DNA from: CBFIDA01 sp965661085
GTDB lineage: Bacteria; Pseudomonadota; Gammaproteobacteria; Comchoanobacterales; Comchoanobacteraceae
Assembly: GCA_965661085.1 (NCBI GenBank)
Contig: CBFIDA010000004.1
Coordinates: forward strand, 1-64,000
Reading direction: 5' to 3'
DNA: 64,000 bases
A model generated the notes under the pieces. The model saw nothing but the letters and a program-made list of their open reading frames with translations, was not told the origin of the DNA and ran no database searches. This document shows, piece after piece, positions 8,172 through 17,240 of the stretch (position 1 is its first letter; each line of letters begins with the position of its first letter). Made by a program: the position numbers and the translations under genes.

Positions 8172-9455
8172 ATGCATTTTTTCTTTCCATCATTCCGCGG
8201 TGTGTGTGCAAGTTTCACATTGATCTGTTGCTGTTTGACCTCGACGGTGTACGGTGCTGCTTCGGTTGTGCTCAACATGAAGCAGCAGTCCGAGCATGAT
8301 TGCATCATCTCGCTGGCGCCTCTTAAAAAGTCACAAACGCATCATTTTTATTTGCAGCACCCTAGGCGGTTTGTTGTCGACATCAAGCAGCCCTGGTCCA
8401 AAATCAAACCGGGTTTATCGACGTTTTGTGGTACTTCTCTGCGCATTGCACGTCATGCTCAGTTCATGCGTTTGGTTGTGGATTTGGGCACAATGCATCA
8501 GATGGTGCCACATTTTATACAAGCTCGGCATACGTTGTCTTTACGTGTGACCTCAAAGCACCATCAAACCAAACACGCCACTGTGATTGTTCTGGATGCG
8601 GGTCATGGTGGTCATGACCCAGGTGCCACGGCACATGGTGTGAAAGAAAAAGACATTGTTTTGGCGATTGCCAAACAAGTTCAAAAATCCCTTTTGGCCT
8701 ACCAAAACGTAAAGGTCATCATGACCCGAAACCATGATCGGTACATCGGCTTGCGTCAAAGGTTGGCCATTGCGCGACATCATCATGCGGATCTGTTTGT
8801 CGCCATCCATGCCGATGCACATTATAACAGGGGGGCCCATGGTCTCTCCGTATTCACGTTGTCTGATCGTGGTGCAACCAGTGAGGCTGCCCGATGGTTG
8901 GCGCATAAAGAAAACATTTCTGAACTGATGGGTGGGGCATCATTGGTGCAGCAATCCTCCTCAGTTAAATCTGTCATCATTGCCATGCAGCAACAATCAA
9001 CCATCGATCAAGGCATTAAAATCGGACAAGCCATTTTGTCATCGATGCCTCATGAAATTCAATTGCATCATCATCATGTCGAGCAGGCAGCTTTTGTTGT
9101 ATTGAAATCCCCAGACATTCCATCATTGCTTGTTGAAACAGGATTCATTTCCAATTTCGCTGAACGGCATAGAATGACCCAACCACCTTATCAAAGGCAA
9201 TTGGCAAAAGGCATGGCGCTTGGCATCGCCCGCGTTTTGCACTTGTGGATGAAACCAAAACATCCTTTGATCAAGCAACATCCCAAATCGCATGAAAACA
9301 CACACAAACATGTTGCAAAACACTTGCATGCGCATTTGCATCTTCACACTGCCAAAAAAAACAAAAATCAGCATCATGCTTTGAAACATATTAAGAAACA
9401 CAGCACATCTCATCCAAGATTGCCGCAGCACAAAAAGCGTCATGCCACATCATAA
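8172..9455 (+). CDS. N-acetylmuramoyl-L-alanine amidase (AmiB/AmiC type) with a histidine-rich C-terminal tail
   Basis: A 427-residue secreted amidase that cleaves the bond between MurNAc and the stem peptide during cell separation. The start chosen is the ATG at 8172, followed by a hydrophobic signal peptide ending TSTVYGAAS; an ATG at 8136 inside kdsB is in frame. An AMIN-like domain (about 20-120) precedes the Amidase_3 zinc domain: LDAGHGGHDPGA, the KEKD segment, FVAIHADA and LVETGFISN carry the zinc-binding and catalytic His and Glu residues. Instead of LysM repeats the protein ends in a 67-residue tail (9252-9452) with 17 His and 14 Lys. In E. coli amiB lies directly before mutL, as here, though 384 bases separate them. 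Confidence 0.93.
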   Translation: MHFFFPSFRGVCASFTLICCCLTSTVYGAASVVLNMKQQSEHDCIISLAPLKKSQTHHFYLQHPRRFVVDIKQPWSKIKPGLSTFCGTSLRIARHAQFMRLVVDLGTMHQMVPHFIQARHTLSLRVTSKHHQTKHATVIVLDAGHGGHDPGATAHGVKEKDIVLAIAKQVQKSLLAYQNVKVIMTRNHDRYIGLRQRLAIARHHHADLFVAIHADAHYNRGAHGLSVFTLSDRGATSEAARWLAHKENISELMGGASLVQQSSSVKSVIIAMQQQSTIDQGIKIGQAILSSMPHEIQLHHHHVEQAAFVVLKSPDIPSLLVETGFISNFAERHRMTQPPYQRQLAKGMALGIARVLHLWMKPKHPLIKQHPKSHENTHKHVAKHLHAHLHLHTAKKNKNQHHALKHIKKHSTSHPRLPQHKKRHATS

Positions 9456-9839
9456 GTCCATACAAAAAATGGATACATTTCGGTGCGAAGGTGACATCTC
9501 GCATCTCGTCTGATGTTGTGGATTTCAAATCCCTCAGAAAGATGTGCTCACTGAAATGCTTGATATGTTTCATGTGATGAACGTTGGGGGCTGGCACAAA
9601 AAAGTATGCAGGCTCACATGCTCAGTCATCAGTGAGATCCAATGCGCTTGTTTGATGGTGAAATGTCTAAAGATCATTTGCTTTGTTCTGTCTGGATGTG
9701 TCTGTTTTCTGTGCATCCTTTTAGCATTTGAATGATGCATTAAAATCATGGTGTGTTTGAAAATATTGTTTTTTTCTATGTGTTTTGCCCAAATCAAGCA
9801 AATGCGTTATATTGTGACTTTAACCGGGAAGCTTGTGGT
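9456..9839. other. Intergenic region between amidase gene and mutL
   Basis: About 380 bases with no supported gene. A 63-codon open frame at 9544-9735 is Cys-rich, lacks a Shine-Dalgarno and resembles nothing I know. The promoter-like pair for mutL is listed separately. In enteric bacteria the two genes are nearly contiguous. Confidence 0.4.
9785..9813 (+). promoter_or_regulatory. Candidate sigma70 promoter for mutL
   Basis: TTGCCC (9785-9790), 17-base spacer, TATATT (9808-9813), 26 bases before the mutL ATG. Predicted by eye. Confidence 0.45.
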
Positions 9840-11729
9840 ATGTTGCCTCAAATCAAACAACTTTCAGCCTTGATGGCCAGTCAGATTGCTGCGGGTGAAG
9901 TGGTTGACCGCCCAGGATCTGTGGTGAAGGAGCTTGTTGAAAATGCTTTGGATGCGGGCGCAACGCAAGTGATTGTTGACATTGCCAAAGGTGGTGGGCA
10001 ATGCATCAAAATCACAGATGATGGCCATGGGATGCAAAAAGACCAGTTGATACTTGCCTTATCACGGCACGCAACCAGTAAAATCACGGCCATCGATGAT
10101 TTATCATGTGTGGCGTCGTTTGGTTTTAGAGGTGAGGCATTGGCGAGCATTGCCTCCGTATCACGCTTGGTGTTGACCTCTCGTGCTCAAGATGCGGATG
10201 CAGCATGGCAAATCCAGACCATCGATGTGACCGCACAAGCAGACATCAAACAGGCAAACCACGCGGTGGGCACGACCATTGAGGTGTATGACTTGTTTTA
10301 CAACACACCGGCGCGCAGAAAATTCTTAAAATCTGAGCGTGCTGAATTTGGGCACATTGATTTGATCATCAAACAGTTTGCAATGGTGCGTCCTGATGTC
10401 CGCTTCATGTTGCGACACAATCAAAAAGTGATCCGAGATTTACCTGCATGTCCAGATCTTAAGCATGCAAAAGATCGTCTGAGAAAATGTTTTGGTGCCC
10501 CATTTTCGGATCAGGCTTTTCATCATCATACGGAAGCTCCACATGTCACCGTTGAAGCTTGGTTGGCCAAACCCATGTACAGTCGCAGCAGTCGAGATCA
10601 ACAGTATCTCTTTATCAACCAAAGAGTTGTGAAAGACACAGGCGTCTCTCAGGCCATGCGCCGTGCTTATCAAGATGTGATGCCTCCAGGTCGATTTCCC
10701 GCTTTTATTTTGTTTTTGAGCTGTCCAACTGGTGAGATTGACGTCAACATTCATCCACAAAAACAAGCCATCAAGTTTCAATATGCTCAAGAAGTCTATA
10801 AGGCCATCTATCGTACCATTCAGACCGCATTGGCAACGAAAGGTCATGGGGCAGCAGGCCTATCTCAAGATCATGCAACAGTACAGATGATGGACACTGG
10901 CATTGTTCAAAGGAGCACACCATTTCAATCTCCGCCATCTGGGCAAAGCCAACGCATTGGGCGTGCATTGATTGATCGACATATCAACACAAAAGCAAGT
11001 GTGTCTTCGATGCCTCATCAGCCTGTGATGCCAGTACTGCAGGGTGTGATCGCAGATCGGCCTCAAGATGTTATGCCAGCACCTCAGTTGGAAATTCAAA
11101 ATCACTCAGAAAAAGAAGGCACTCACACGTCTGGGCACATCAATATGCCGCCACTTGGATATGCATTGGGCCAAATTCATCAAATCTATATTGTGGCACA
11201 AAACGATGCAGGGATGATCATGGTCGACATGCATGCTGCACATGAACGGATTTTATATGAATCCATGAAGCAACAATATGCAAAACAAGGACTGGTGATG
11301 CAGACATTGCTCATGCCTGTTGTTTTGGATGTCAATGAAGCAGAGTTGGAGATTGTTGAGACGCAAACGATGGTGCTCAAACAGCTGGGTTTAGATTGTG
11401 AACCATGTGGTGCCGACAAAATTCGGATTCGTGCCGTGCCATCATTGTTGTCCGACTCAGATCCTGCTGCACTGATTGGGCGTGTTCTGAATGAGCTTGT
11501 GCATCATGACCCAAGCCACAGTGTAGACAAACAAGTACACAGCCTGCTGGCCACCATGAGTTGCCATCAAGCTGTACGTGCACACAGGAAATTGTCATTG
11601 GAAGAAATGAATGCATTGTTACGGCAAATGGAGCAAACACAGTTTCATGATTCGTGCAATCATGGGCGCCCCACATACAAGGCATTCAGTATCAAAACAA
11701 TGGACGCATGGTTCTCAAGGGGACAATGA
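9840..11729 (+). CDS. mutL: DNA mismatch repair protein MutL
   Basis: A 629-residue mismatch-repair ATPase that links MutS recognition to strand cleavage. The start is the ATG at 9840 (MLPQIKQLSALMASQIAAGEVVDRPGSVVKELVENALDAG); a longer open frame begins at 9753 but does not fit the family. The GHKL ATPase motifs are complete: VENALDAGAT, DDGHGM, FGFRGEALASI and GTTIEVYDLFYNTPARRKFLK. The C-terminal domain, from about residue 440, carries DMHAAHERILYE near residue 462. This matches the metal-binding endonuclease motif DQHA-x2-E-x4-E except Met for Gln, together with SCHQAVRAH and CNHGRPT. It therefore looks like the nicking MutL of bacteria that lack MutH. Confidence 0.96.
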   Translation: MLPQIKQLSALMASQIAAGEVVDRPGSVVKELVENALDAGATQVIVDIAKGGGQCIKITDDGHGMQKDQLILALSRHATSKITAIDDLSCVASFGFRGEALASIASVSRLVLTSRAQDADAAWQIQTIDVTAQADIKQANHAVGTTIEVYDLFYNTPARRKFLKSERAEFGHIDLIIKQFAMVRPDVRFMLRHNQKVIRDLPACPDLKHAKDRLRKCFGAPFSDQAFHHHTEAPHVTVEAWLAKPMYSRSSRDQQYLFINQRVVKDTGVSQAMRRAYQDVMPPGRFPAFILFLSCPTGEIDVNIHPQKQAIKFQYAQEVYKAIYRTIQTALATKGHGAAGLSQDHATVQMMDTGIVQRSTPFQSPPSGQSQRIGRALIDRHINTKASVSSMPHQPVMPVLQGVIADRPQDVMPAPQLEIQNHSEKEGTHTSGHINMPPLGYALGQIHQIYIVAQNDAGMIMVDMHAAHERILYESMKQQYAKQGLVMQTLLMPVVLDVNEAELEIVETQTMVLKQLGLDCEPCGADKIRIRAVPSLLSDSDPAALIGRVLNELVHHDPSHSVDKQVHSLLATMSCHQAVRAHRKLSLEEMNALLRQMEQTQFHDSCNHGRPTYKAFSIKTMDAWFSRGQ

Positions 11730-11744
11730 TCAATCTTGCTAGAA

Positions 11745-11771
11745 TTGGCACAGCATTGTTGCCAAATTTTT
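11745..11771 (+). terminator. Candidate rho-independent terminator after mutL
   Basis: TTGGCA (11745-11750) pairs with TGCCAA (11760-11765) across a nine-base loop, followed by a run of T at 11767-11771. It lies 15 bases past the mutL stop, in the short gap before the convergent lptE. The six-pair stem is modest. Confidence 0.45.
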
Positions 11772-11792
11772 GAAATGATTGACCTACATGAT

Positions 11793-12236
11793 TCATTTTT
11801 TGATGACGTGGTGCGTTCTGGCATGCGTGGCCGCATAATCATTGATGCGCATGGCCATTTCCTGGTACATCACGCGTTTCATTTGAGATGTTTTTGGCGT
11901 GATGAAGACGGAGTCTTGCCGATTCAACACAATATGGTTGTGCATGGTGATGCATGTCAATCTTTTTTGGTGATGAAAAAGTTCGGCTGAGATCGTATAG
12001 GAAAAATCGTCGGGTACATCGTACATGGAAAAAGTGTTCAATATGTTTTCTTTTCTCTCATGCAGTACGATACGCGTGATCAGTGGTTGTTTTGCATGTG
12101 CATTAAAATTCAGCCAAGGTGCAATGGTATGCTTGGCAAGATAAGGACCAGAAATCAAAGCAGTGTCAGGTTGGTCAAGTGGCACACACGCCATGTTGGC
12201 CATACACATTGCGATCAGGCCAAGATATTTATGCAT
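11793..12236 (-). CDS. lptE: LPS-assembly lipoprotein LptE
   Basis: A 147-residue protein whose gene starts inside the end of leuS (ATG at 12236, eight-base overlap), the standard leuS-lptE arrangement. LptE plugs the LptD barrel that inserts LPS into the outer membrane. It begins with a short hydrophobic leader and a Cys at residue 17 (LIAMCMANMAC), a poor but possible lipobox. The domain shows the family pattern ITRIVLHERKEN..., YTISAELFH, a run of strands, and the C-terminal QMKRVMYQEMAMRINDYA helix. Sequence identity to E. coli LptE is low, so context carries much of the call. holA, the usual next gene, is absent; mutL converges instead. Confidence 0.8.
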   Translation of the reverse strand: MHKYLGLIAMCMANMACVPLDQPDTALISGPYLAKHTIAPWLNFNAHAKQPLITRIVLHERKENILNTFSMYDVPDDFSYTISAELFHHQKRLTCITMHNHIVLNRQDSVFITPKTSQMKRVMYQEMAMRINDYAATHARTHHVIKK

Positions 12237-14709
12237 GAGCAACCACAACATTGATGATTTTTCTGGGAATATAAATGACTTTTTTGATACGGTCCTCGGT
12301 AATGTGTTTGGCAATGTTGGGGTTTTCTTGACATTTATGAAGCACATCATTTTGCTCAGCATCGGCTGCACACACAATTTGTCCGCGCACTTTGCCATTC
12401 ACCTGCACTGTCAAAGTGACTTCATCCAAGGCGAAGGCACTCGGATCTGTGTCAATCATGGCTGTATGAACAAGCGATGGACCCATTTGCAAAGACTGCC
12501 AAAGTTGCTCACAAATGTGAGGGCAGATCGGGTTGAGGAGCGTTAAAATGGCCTGGAGTGATTCATGCAGCCACATGGCATTGACCACAGGGTCACCGTC
12601 TGCAACCACATGATCCATCATGATGTTAGAGAGCTTCATCACGCCAGACACCACAGTGTTCATTTGTAGTCGCTTGTAGTCAAAATGAATTTGTTGAATG
12701 ACTTGATGTAGATCGTGACGGGGCTTTTGATAATCGACTGCATAGGCCTTTCGCTGCGCTTCATTCACAAATGTTTTTTGGTGTGCAATCACGGTTGCTT
12801 GATGTGTATCACAAAATGACCACAGTTTTTTTAGGAACTTATAGGCACCTTCAACACCGGTATCTTGCCATTCCAAAGATTGCTCCGGTGGTGCAGCAAA
12901 CATGGCAAAAAGCCGAACAGTGTCGGCACCGTAATGTTCAATCAGAGGCATAGGTGCCACGGTATTGCCTTTGGATTTTGACATTTTTGTGCCATCTTTC
13001 AGCACCATGCCTTGTGTCAGCAACGCTGTGAATGGTTCATTTGAATTGACAAGATCCAAATCACGAAGCACCTTATGAATGAATCGTGCATAGAGCAAAT
13101 GCATGGTGGCATGTTCAACTCCACCGATGTATTGATCAACTGGTGTCCAAAATTTGGCCCGATCATCCAGCATGGCATGTTGCTGATCAGGACAGGTATA
13201 CCGTGCGTAATACCATGAAGAATCTACAAAAGTGTCCATGGTGTCTGTTTCACGTACAGCTGGGCCTTGGCAGGTGGGGCAGGTGGTATGATAAAACGAT
13301 TCACACTGCTGCAAGGTGTTGGTCAATGTTTCAGGTGACAGGTCTACAGGCAGCGCCACAGGCAAAGCATCTTCAGGCACAGGTTGTACACCACATTTTT
13401 CACAATAAACGATTGGTATGGGCGTGCCCCAATAACGCTGACGTGAAATGCCCCAATCGCGTAAACGATAGGTTTGCTTGGCTTGGCCAGCACCAAGACG
13501 GGACAGTGTTTTTTGTAACCAGAGGGTTGCTTGTTCAGATGTCATACCATCACATGCATCACTGTGTATCAATTTCCCTTCATCCGTCATGGCCTGTGCA
13601 TCATAATCCCAGTTTTCAGCGCTGTTGGTTTCAATGACAGGTTGAATGCGCAGATCGTATTTTTTGGCAAAAGCATGATCACGCTGGTCGTGGGCAGGAA
13701 CTGCCATGACAGCACCTGTGCCATAGGACATCATCACGTAGTTGCCCACAAAGATGGGCAGAAGCTTTTGAGTAAGCGGATGTACGGCTTGAATCGGCAG
13801 AAGATGTCCTTTTTTTGGCATGGTGGCCATATCAGCTTCGGCGGTTGAAGTTTGTTGACAGGCTTGGACAAACGCATCCAGTGTCGCATCACTGGGCATG
13901 TCTGCAATAAGAGGATGATCTGGTGCAATGGCGAGGTAGGTCACACCATACAAAGTATCAATTCTCGTGGTAAAAACATCAAGTGTTTGATTGGAATTTT
14001 GAATTTTAAAGGTCAACAGCGTGCCAGATGATTTGCCGATCCAGTTTTGTTGCATGCGTTTGACTTGCTCAGGCCAATTTTGAAGCGTCTCCAAATCGTT
14101 GAGCAGCGCATCCGCATAATCGGTGATTTTAAAGAACCATTGATTGATTTTTTTCTTTTCAACCAAAGCGCCAGAGCGCCATCCTCTTCCGTCCACAACT
14201 TGTTCATTGGCAAGCACAGTCTGATCCACCGGATCCCAGTTGACGACACTTTCTTTTTGATAGGCCAGTCCACGTTTGTACATTTGTAAGAACAGCCACT
14301 GATTCCACCGGTAATAATCAGATTTGCATGTTGTGATTTCGCGATGCCAGTCGTAAGCAAGACCCAAGCGTTCCAGTTGTTGGCGCATGTTGGCAATGTT
14401 TTTTTGTGTCCATTCTGCAGGGGTGACATCATGCTGTATGGCCGCATTTTCTGCAGGCAATCCAAATGCATCCCAACCAATGGGTTGCAGTACATGGCGA
14501 CCTTGCATGCTTTGATGGCGCGAAATGGCGTCGCCCAACACATAGTTGCGCACATGTCCCATATGAAGCTGGCCACTGGGATAGGGCAACATAGAGAGGC
14601 AATAGAAAGGTTTTTTACCCAAGCTCTCTTTGACAGAAAATGTTGCATTTTTTTGCCAGTTCAGTTGTATTTCTGATTCAATTTTCTGCGGTTGATAGCG
14701 GCCAGACAT
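12229..14709 (-). CDS. leuS: Leucyl-tRNA synthetase
   Basis: An 826-residue class I synthetase that charges tRNA-Leu. The ATG at 14709 (MSGRYQPQKIESEIQLNWQ) is the family start; a further in-frame codon lies six bases upstream. The signature PYPSGQLHMGHVRNY contains the HIGH-type motif HMGH, and KMSKSKGN is the second catalytic motif. The CP1 editing domain holds the expected TTRIDTLYG and YGTGAVMAVPAHDQRD segments. A zinc-type pair, CEKCG and CPTCQG, is present. The C-terminal anticodon-binding and LeuS-specific domains are complete, ending KVIYIPRKIINVVVAHA. It overlaps lptE by eight bases, and lnt lies 80 bases upstream. Confidence 0.97.
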   Translation of the reverse strand: MSGRYQPQKIESEIQLNWQKNATFSVKESLGKKPFYCLSMLPYPSGQLHMGHVRNYVLGDAISRHQSMQGRHVLQPIGWDAFGLPAENAAIQHDVTPAEWTQKNIANMRQQLERLGLAYDWHREITTCKSDYYRWNQWLFLQMYKRGLAYQKESVVNWDPVDQTVLANEQVVDGRGWRSGALVEKKKINQWFFKITDYADALLNDLETLQNWPEQVKRMQQNWIGKSSGTLLTFKIQNSNQTLDVFTTRIDTLYGVTYLAIAPDHPLIADMPSDATLDAFVQACQQTSTAEADMATMPKKGHLLPIQAVHPLTQKLLPIFVGNYVMMSYGTGAVMAVPAHDQRDHAFAKKYDLRIQPVIETNSAENWDYDAQAMTDEGKLIHSDACDGMTSEQATLWLQKTLSRLGAGQAKQTYRLRDWGISRQRYWGTPIPIVYCEKCGVQPVPEDALPVALPVDLSPETLTNTLQQCESFYHTTCPTCQGPAVRETDTMDTFVDSSWYYARYTCPDQQHAMLDDRAKFWTPVDQYIGGVEHATMHLLYARFIHKVLRDLDLVNSNEPFTALLTQGMVLKDGTKMSKSKGNTVAPMPLIEHYGADTVRLFAMFAAPPEQSLEWQDTGVEGAYKFLKKLWSFCDTHQATVIAHQKTFVNEAQRKAYAVDYQKPRHDLHQVIQQIHFDYKRLQMNTVVSGVMKLSNIMMDHVVADGDPVVNAMWLHESLQAILTLLNPICPHICEQLWQSLQMGPSLVHTAMIDTDPSAFALDEVTLTVQVNGKVRGQIVCAADAEQNDVLHKCQENPNIAKHITEDRIKKVIYIPRKIINVVVAHA

Positions 14710-14788
14710 AAGCATCCAAATACAAAATTTGAGCCTAACAATAAATGCTTTGAGTTACAAGTTTTGTATGTTTGTATGCGCTAGGATG

Positions 14789-16267
14789 CTATGATGTGCC
14801 GTCCTTTTTTTGGGAGATCAAACATAGGATGCTCATCAATGCGAACCACAGCCAGGTCCATTCAGATCCATGGCCATAAGGGGTATGGCCACTGCGAGGC
14901 TGCAATGCATGGATGCCCTGTGTCCCCGAATGTTGTTTGATGGTATGCAACAATCGACCCTTATGGTCAATCCATGCCATGGCCCCCCCTTCACTGATGA
15001 ACAATTGTGGTTTACCATTTTCTAACGACCGGGCTTGTGCCATGTGTAAGTGTTGCATGGAGGCTTGTGTGCTTTGAAACCAACGCAGATCATGCATGCT
15101 GACCAGAAAATTGGCTTGCTGACTGTATTTTGCGACCCAATTTGGAAAAGCCAGTTCGTAGCAAATGAGCGGCAAAACATGGATGTGGTCACCCATATGA
15201 AAGAGCTGGGGAGGGCGTTGTTCAATGGTCAATTGACTGATGGGCACATCATGACTGGCAAGCCACCGACAAAGCCATATGGGCAATGGAAAGTATTCGC
15301 CAAATGCAACAAGATGATGTTTGTGGTCGAGGTATGGGGTATGGTTGCCCAGGCCGATGATGGTGTTGTAAAACCTGCCATTTGAATGTGTGAATGTACC
15401 AAAAAGTAAAGTGCTTTGGTGGGATTGAATGAAAGCATTCAAGCGTTGAAGCCACCTATCTTTTGGTTGGGTGACTTTCGGGACGCTGCCTTCTGGCCAG
15501 ACCACCAAATCTGATTTTTGCCAAAGTTCATGCGATTGTGCCAGCATGGCTTGTACACCCTTAGGGTGTGATGCATACAGTATGTGTGGTTTTTTGACAG
15601 CGGCCACCTGGACAGGCCTCCCAATAGGGTGGGTCCAGTTTCTGTCAAAAACAAAACAGGCGACTATAAGTAACGGCACGATGATCATGAGCCACCTTTG
15701 AGCAGGAAGATGTTTGTGGAGCACATAACCAACTGTACACCCTGTGCACTGCATCAACAGCCACCCAAGCCCATAGGGTCCGATCACAGGCAACATTACA
15801 GAGAATGGCCCATGCCATTGACTCAGCCCCACCAACAGCCATGGAAAACCTGAAAAAAGTAAGTGCGCACGTAACCATTCCGATAACACCAGCAGTAAAG
15901 GTAACCCCATCCATGGTTTTGTGAGTTCGCGACAGCCAACTCGATCACAAAAAAGATACAATCCTATTGGTATCATGGCCATCAAATGGATTGCAAGTAT
16001 GGTCAAGCCCCAAGATGCCATGACATTGAAATGACCATAAGCATGGATGCTGTGAGTAAGCCATGATGTGCCCACTATAAAATAACAGAAAAAAAACCCC
16101 CAAAGGCACCAAGGTTGTTTTTCATCAAGCAACATCATCAGACCGAAGTAACCCAACCATGCTGTGAGCCAATAGGCATATGGTGCAAAACCTGTGGCTG
16201 CAAGTATGCCAAAGAGGCATGCCATTGCTGTTTTAAGTGGTATCTGGTGTGTTTTCAGTGGTTGCAT
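14789..16267 (-). CDS. lnt: Apolipoprotein N-acyltransferase
   Basis: A 492-residue inner-membrane enzyme that adds the third acyl chain to lipoproteins. The N-terminal half has six or so membrane segments (TAMACLFGILAATGFAPYAYW onward). The periplasmic nitrilase-like domain has the Glu-Lys-Cys triad in context: VVWPEGSVP, DHKHHLVAFGEYFPLP and LICYELAFPNWV. A final membrane segment (WTWLWFALMSILCLI) closes the protein. WPEGSVP differs from the more usual WPETA[IL]P but keeps the catalytic Glu. The start overlaps the 3' end of corC by 35 bases; an internal ATG at 16225 would avoid the overlap. Confidence 0.95.
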   Translation of the reverse strand: MQPLKTHQIPLKTAMACLFGILAATGFAPYAYWLTAWLGYFGLMMLLDEKQPWCLWGFFFCYFIVGTSWLTHSIHAYGHFNVMASWGLTILAIHLMAMIPIGLYLFCDRVGCRELTKPWMGLPLLLVLSEWLRAHLLFSGFPWLLVGLSQWHGPFSVMLPVIGPYGLGWLLMQCTGCTVGYVLHKHLPAQRWLMIIVPLLIVACFVFDRNWTHPIGRPVQVAAVKKPHILYASHPKGVQAMLAQSHELWQKSDLVVWPEGSVPKVTQPKDRWLQRLNAFIQSHQSTLLFGTFTHSNGRFYNTIIGLGNHTPYLDHKHHLVAFGEYFPLPIWLCRWLASHDVPISQLTIEQRPPQLFHMGDHIHVLPLICYELAFPNWVAKYSQQANFLVSMHDLRWFQSTQASMQHLHMAQARSLENGKPQLFISEGGAMAWIDHKGRLLHTIKQHSGTQGIHALQPRSGHTPYGHGSEWTWLWFALMSILCLISQKKDGTS

Positions 16268-17072
16268 TGAGAGAGACTTTCACATAACGAATACGACGAG
16301 CGTCGGCATGTTCTATCTTACAGGATAGTTCATTTATTTCAATGGTTTGTTTTGGCTTTGGGAAGGTGCCCAATTGTTGGGCAATGTACCCGCCAAAAGT
16401 GTCGACCACTTCAGAGCTCAATGTTGTTTCTAGCGCCTCATTGACTTCAGAGAGTGTTGCCAGACCTGAAATCAAGTATTCACGTTGACTGAGTTGTTTG
16501 ATGGTTTGTTGCTGATCTTCATGAAAATCTTCATCTTCAATCTCACCTGTGATTTCCTCAATGACATCTTCAAGCGTGATCAATCCCGAAACCCCACCAT
16601 ACTCATCCATGACAATGGCCATATGGGTATGGTTTTTTTTGAATTCCTTCAATAAGCTATCCAATCTCTGGCTCTCAGGTACAAATGTTGCAGGCATACA
16701 CAGTGCAGCCATATCCTGAGGTGGTGTCTGCTCCGACTGTTGATACAACAATAAGCTTTTGGCCAACAACAAGCCAATGACTTCATCTTTGGTGTCACAA
16801 ATCACGGGATAACGTGAGTGCTTGGCGTTTAAAACTTTGGTCAGTGCTTTTTGATGGCTGTCGGTATGCAGTATGACTTTCATATTGGCACGCGGAATCA
16901 TCACATCGCGCACTTTTTTCTGAGAGAGTTTCAGGACCGATTCCATCATCATCGCCACTTCCGGGTCCAATGTATGTTCCTTTCTGGCTTGGTTGAGCAG
17001 TGCTGAAAGTTGGTCTTTGGCTTTACCTTTGGTGAACCATGCACGCCATTTACACATTCGATCATAAAACAT
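16233..17072 (-). CDS. corC: CorC/YbeX-type CBS-domain protein (magnesium/cobalt efflux)
   Basis: A 279-residue cytoplasmic protein with two CBS domains and a CorC_HlyC transporter-associated domain, without an N-terminal membrane domain, as in E. coli CorC. Visible: KVRDVMIPRANMKVI, HSRYPVICDTKDEVIGLLLAKSLL, TFVPESQRLDSLLKEFKKNHTHMAIVMDEYGGVSGLITLEDVIEEITGEIEDE, and the C-terminal VDTFGGYIAQQLGTFPKPKQTIEI. I chose the ATG at 17072 because GGAG lies ten bases upstream; in-frame starts at 17081 and 17120 exist. The family is implicated in magnesium and cobalt homeostasis and in LPS/lipoprotein clusters with lnt. The usual upstream genes ybeZ and ybeY are not here. Confidence 0.93.
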   Translation of the reverse strand: MFYDRMCKWRAWFTKGKAKDQLSALLNQARKEHTLDPEVAMMMESVLKLSQKKVRDVMIPRANMKVILHTDSHQKALTKVLNAKHSRYPVICDTKDEVIGLLLAKSLLLYQQSEQTPPQDMAALCMPATFVPESQRLDSLLKEFKKNHTHMAIVMDEYGGVSGLITLEDVIEEITGEIEDEDFHEDQQQTIKQLSQREYLISGLATLSEVNEALETTLSSEVVDTFGGYIAQQLGTFPKPKQTIEINELSCKIEHADARRIRYVKVSLNATTENTPDTT

Positions 17073-17240
17073 AGCATGCATGCTCCATCGATGAATATGG
17101 TATTCGATGAGCAAGGGCACGTTCGACCTGGCACACCATCGAAATTGGCATCAGCCTTTGTGGCATTTCGGTTGACAATGGCTGCATCATCATCCTTCAA
17201 CTGTTTTTAACATGATACACCAAAATCATAAAAAATGTCC

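Noticed and set aside
12171..12546. Plus-strand open frames opposite leuS and lptE
   Set aside because: Shadows of the leuS-lptE overlap region; no protein-like features.
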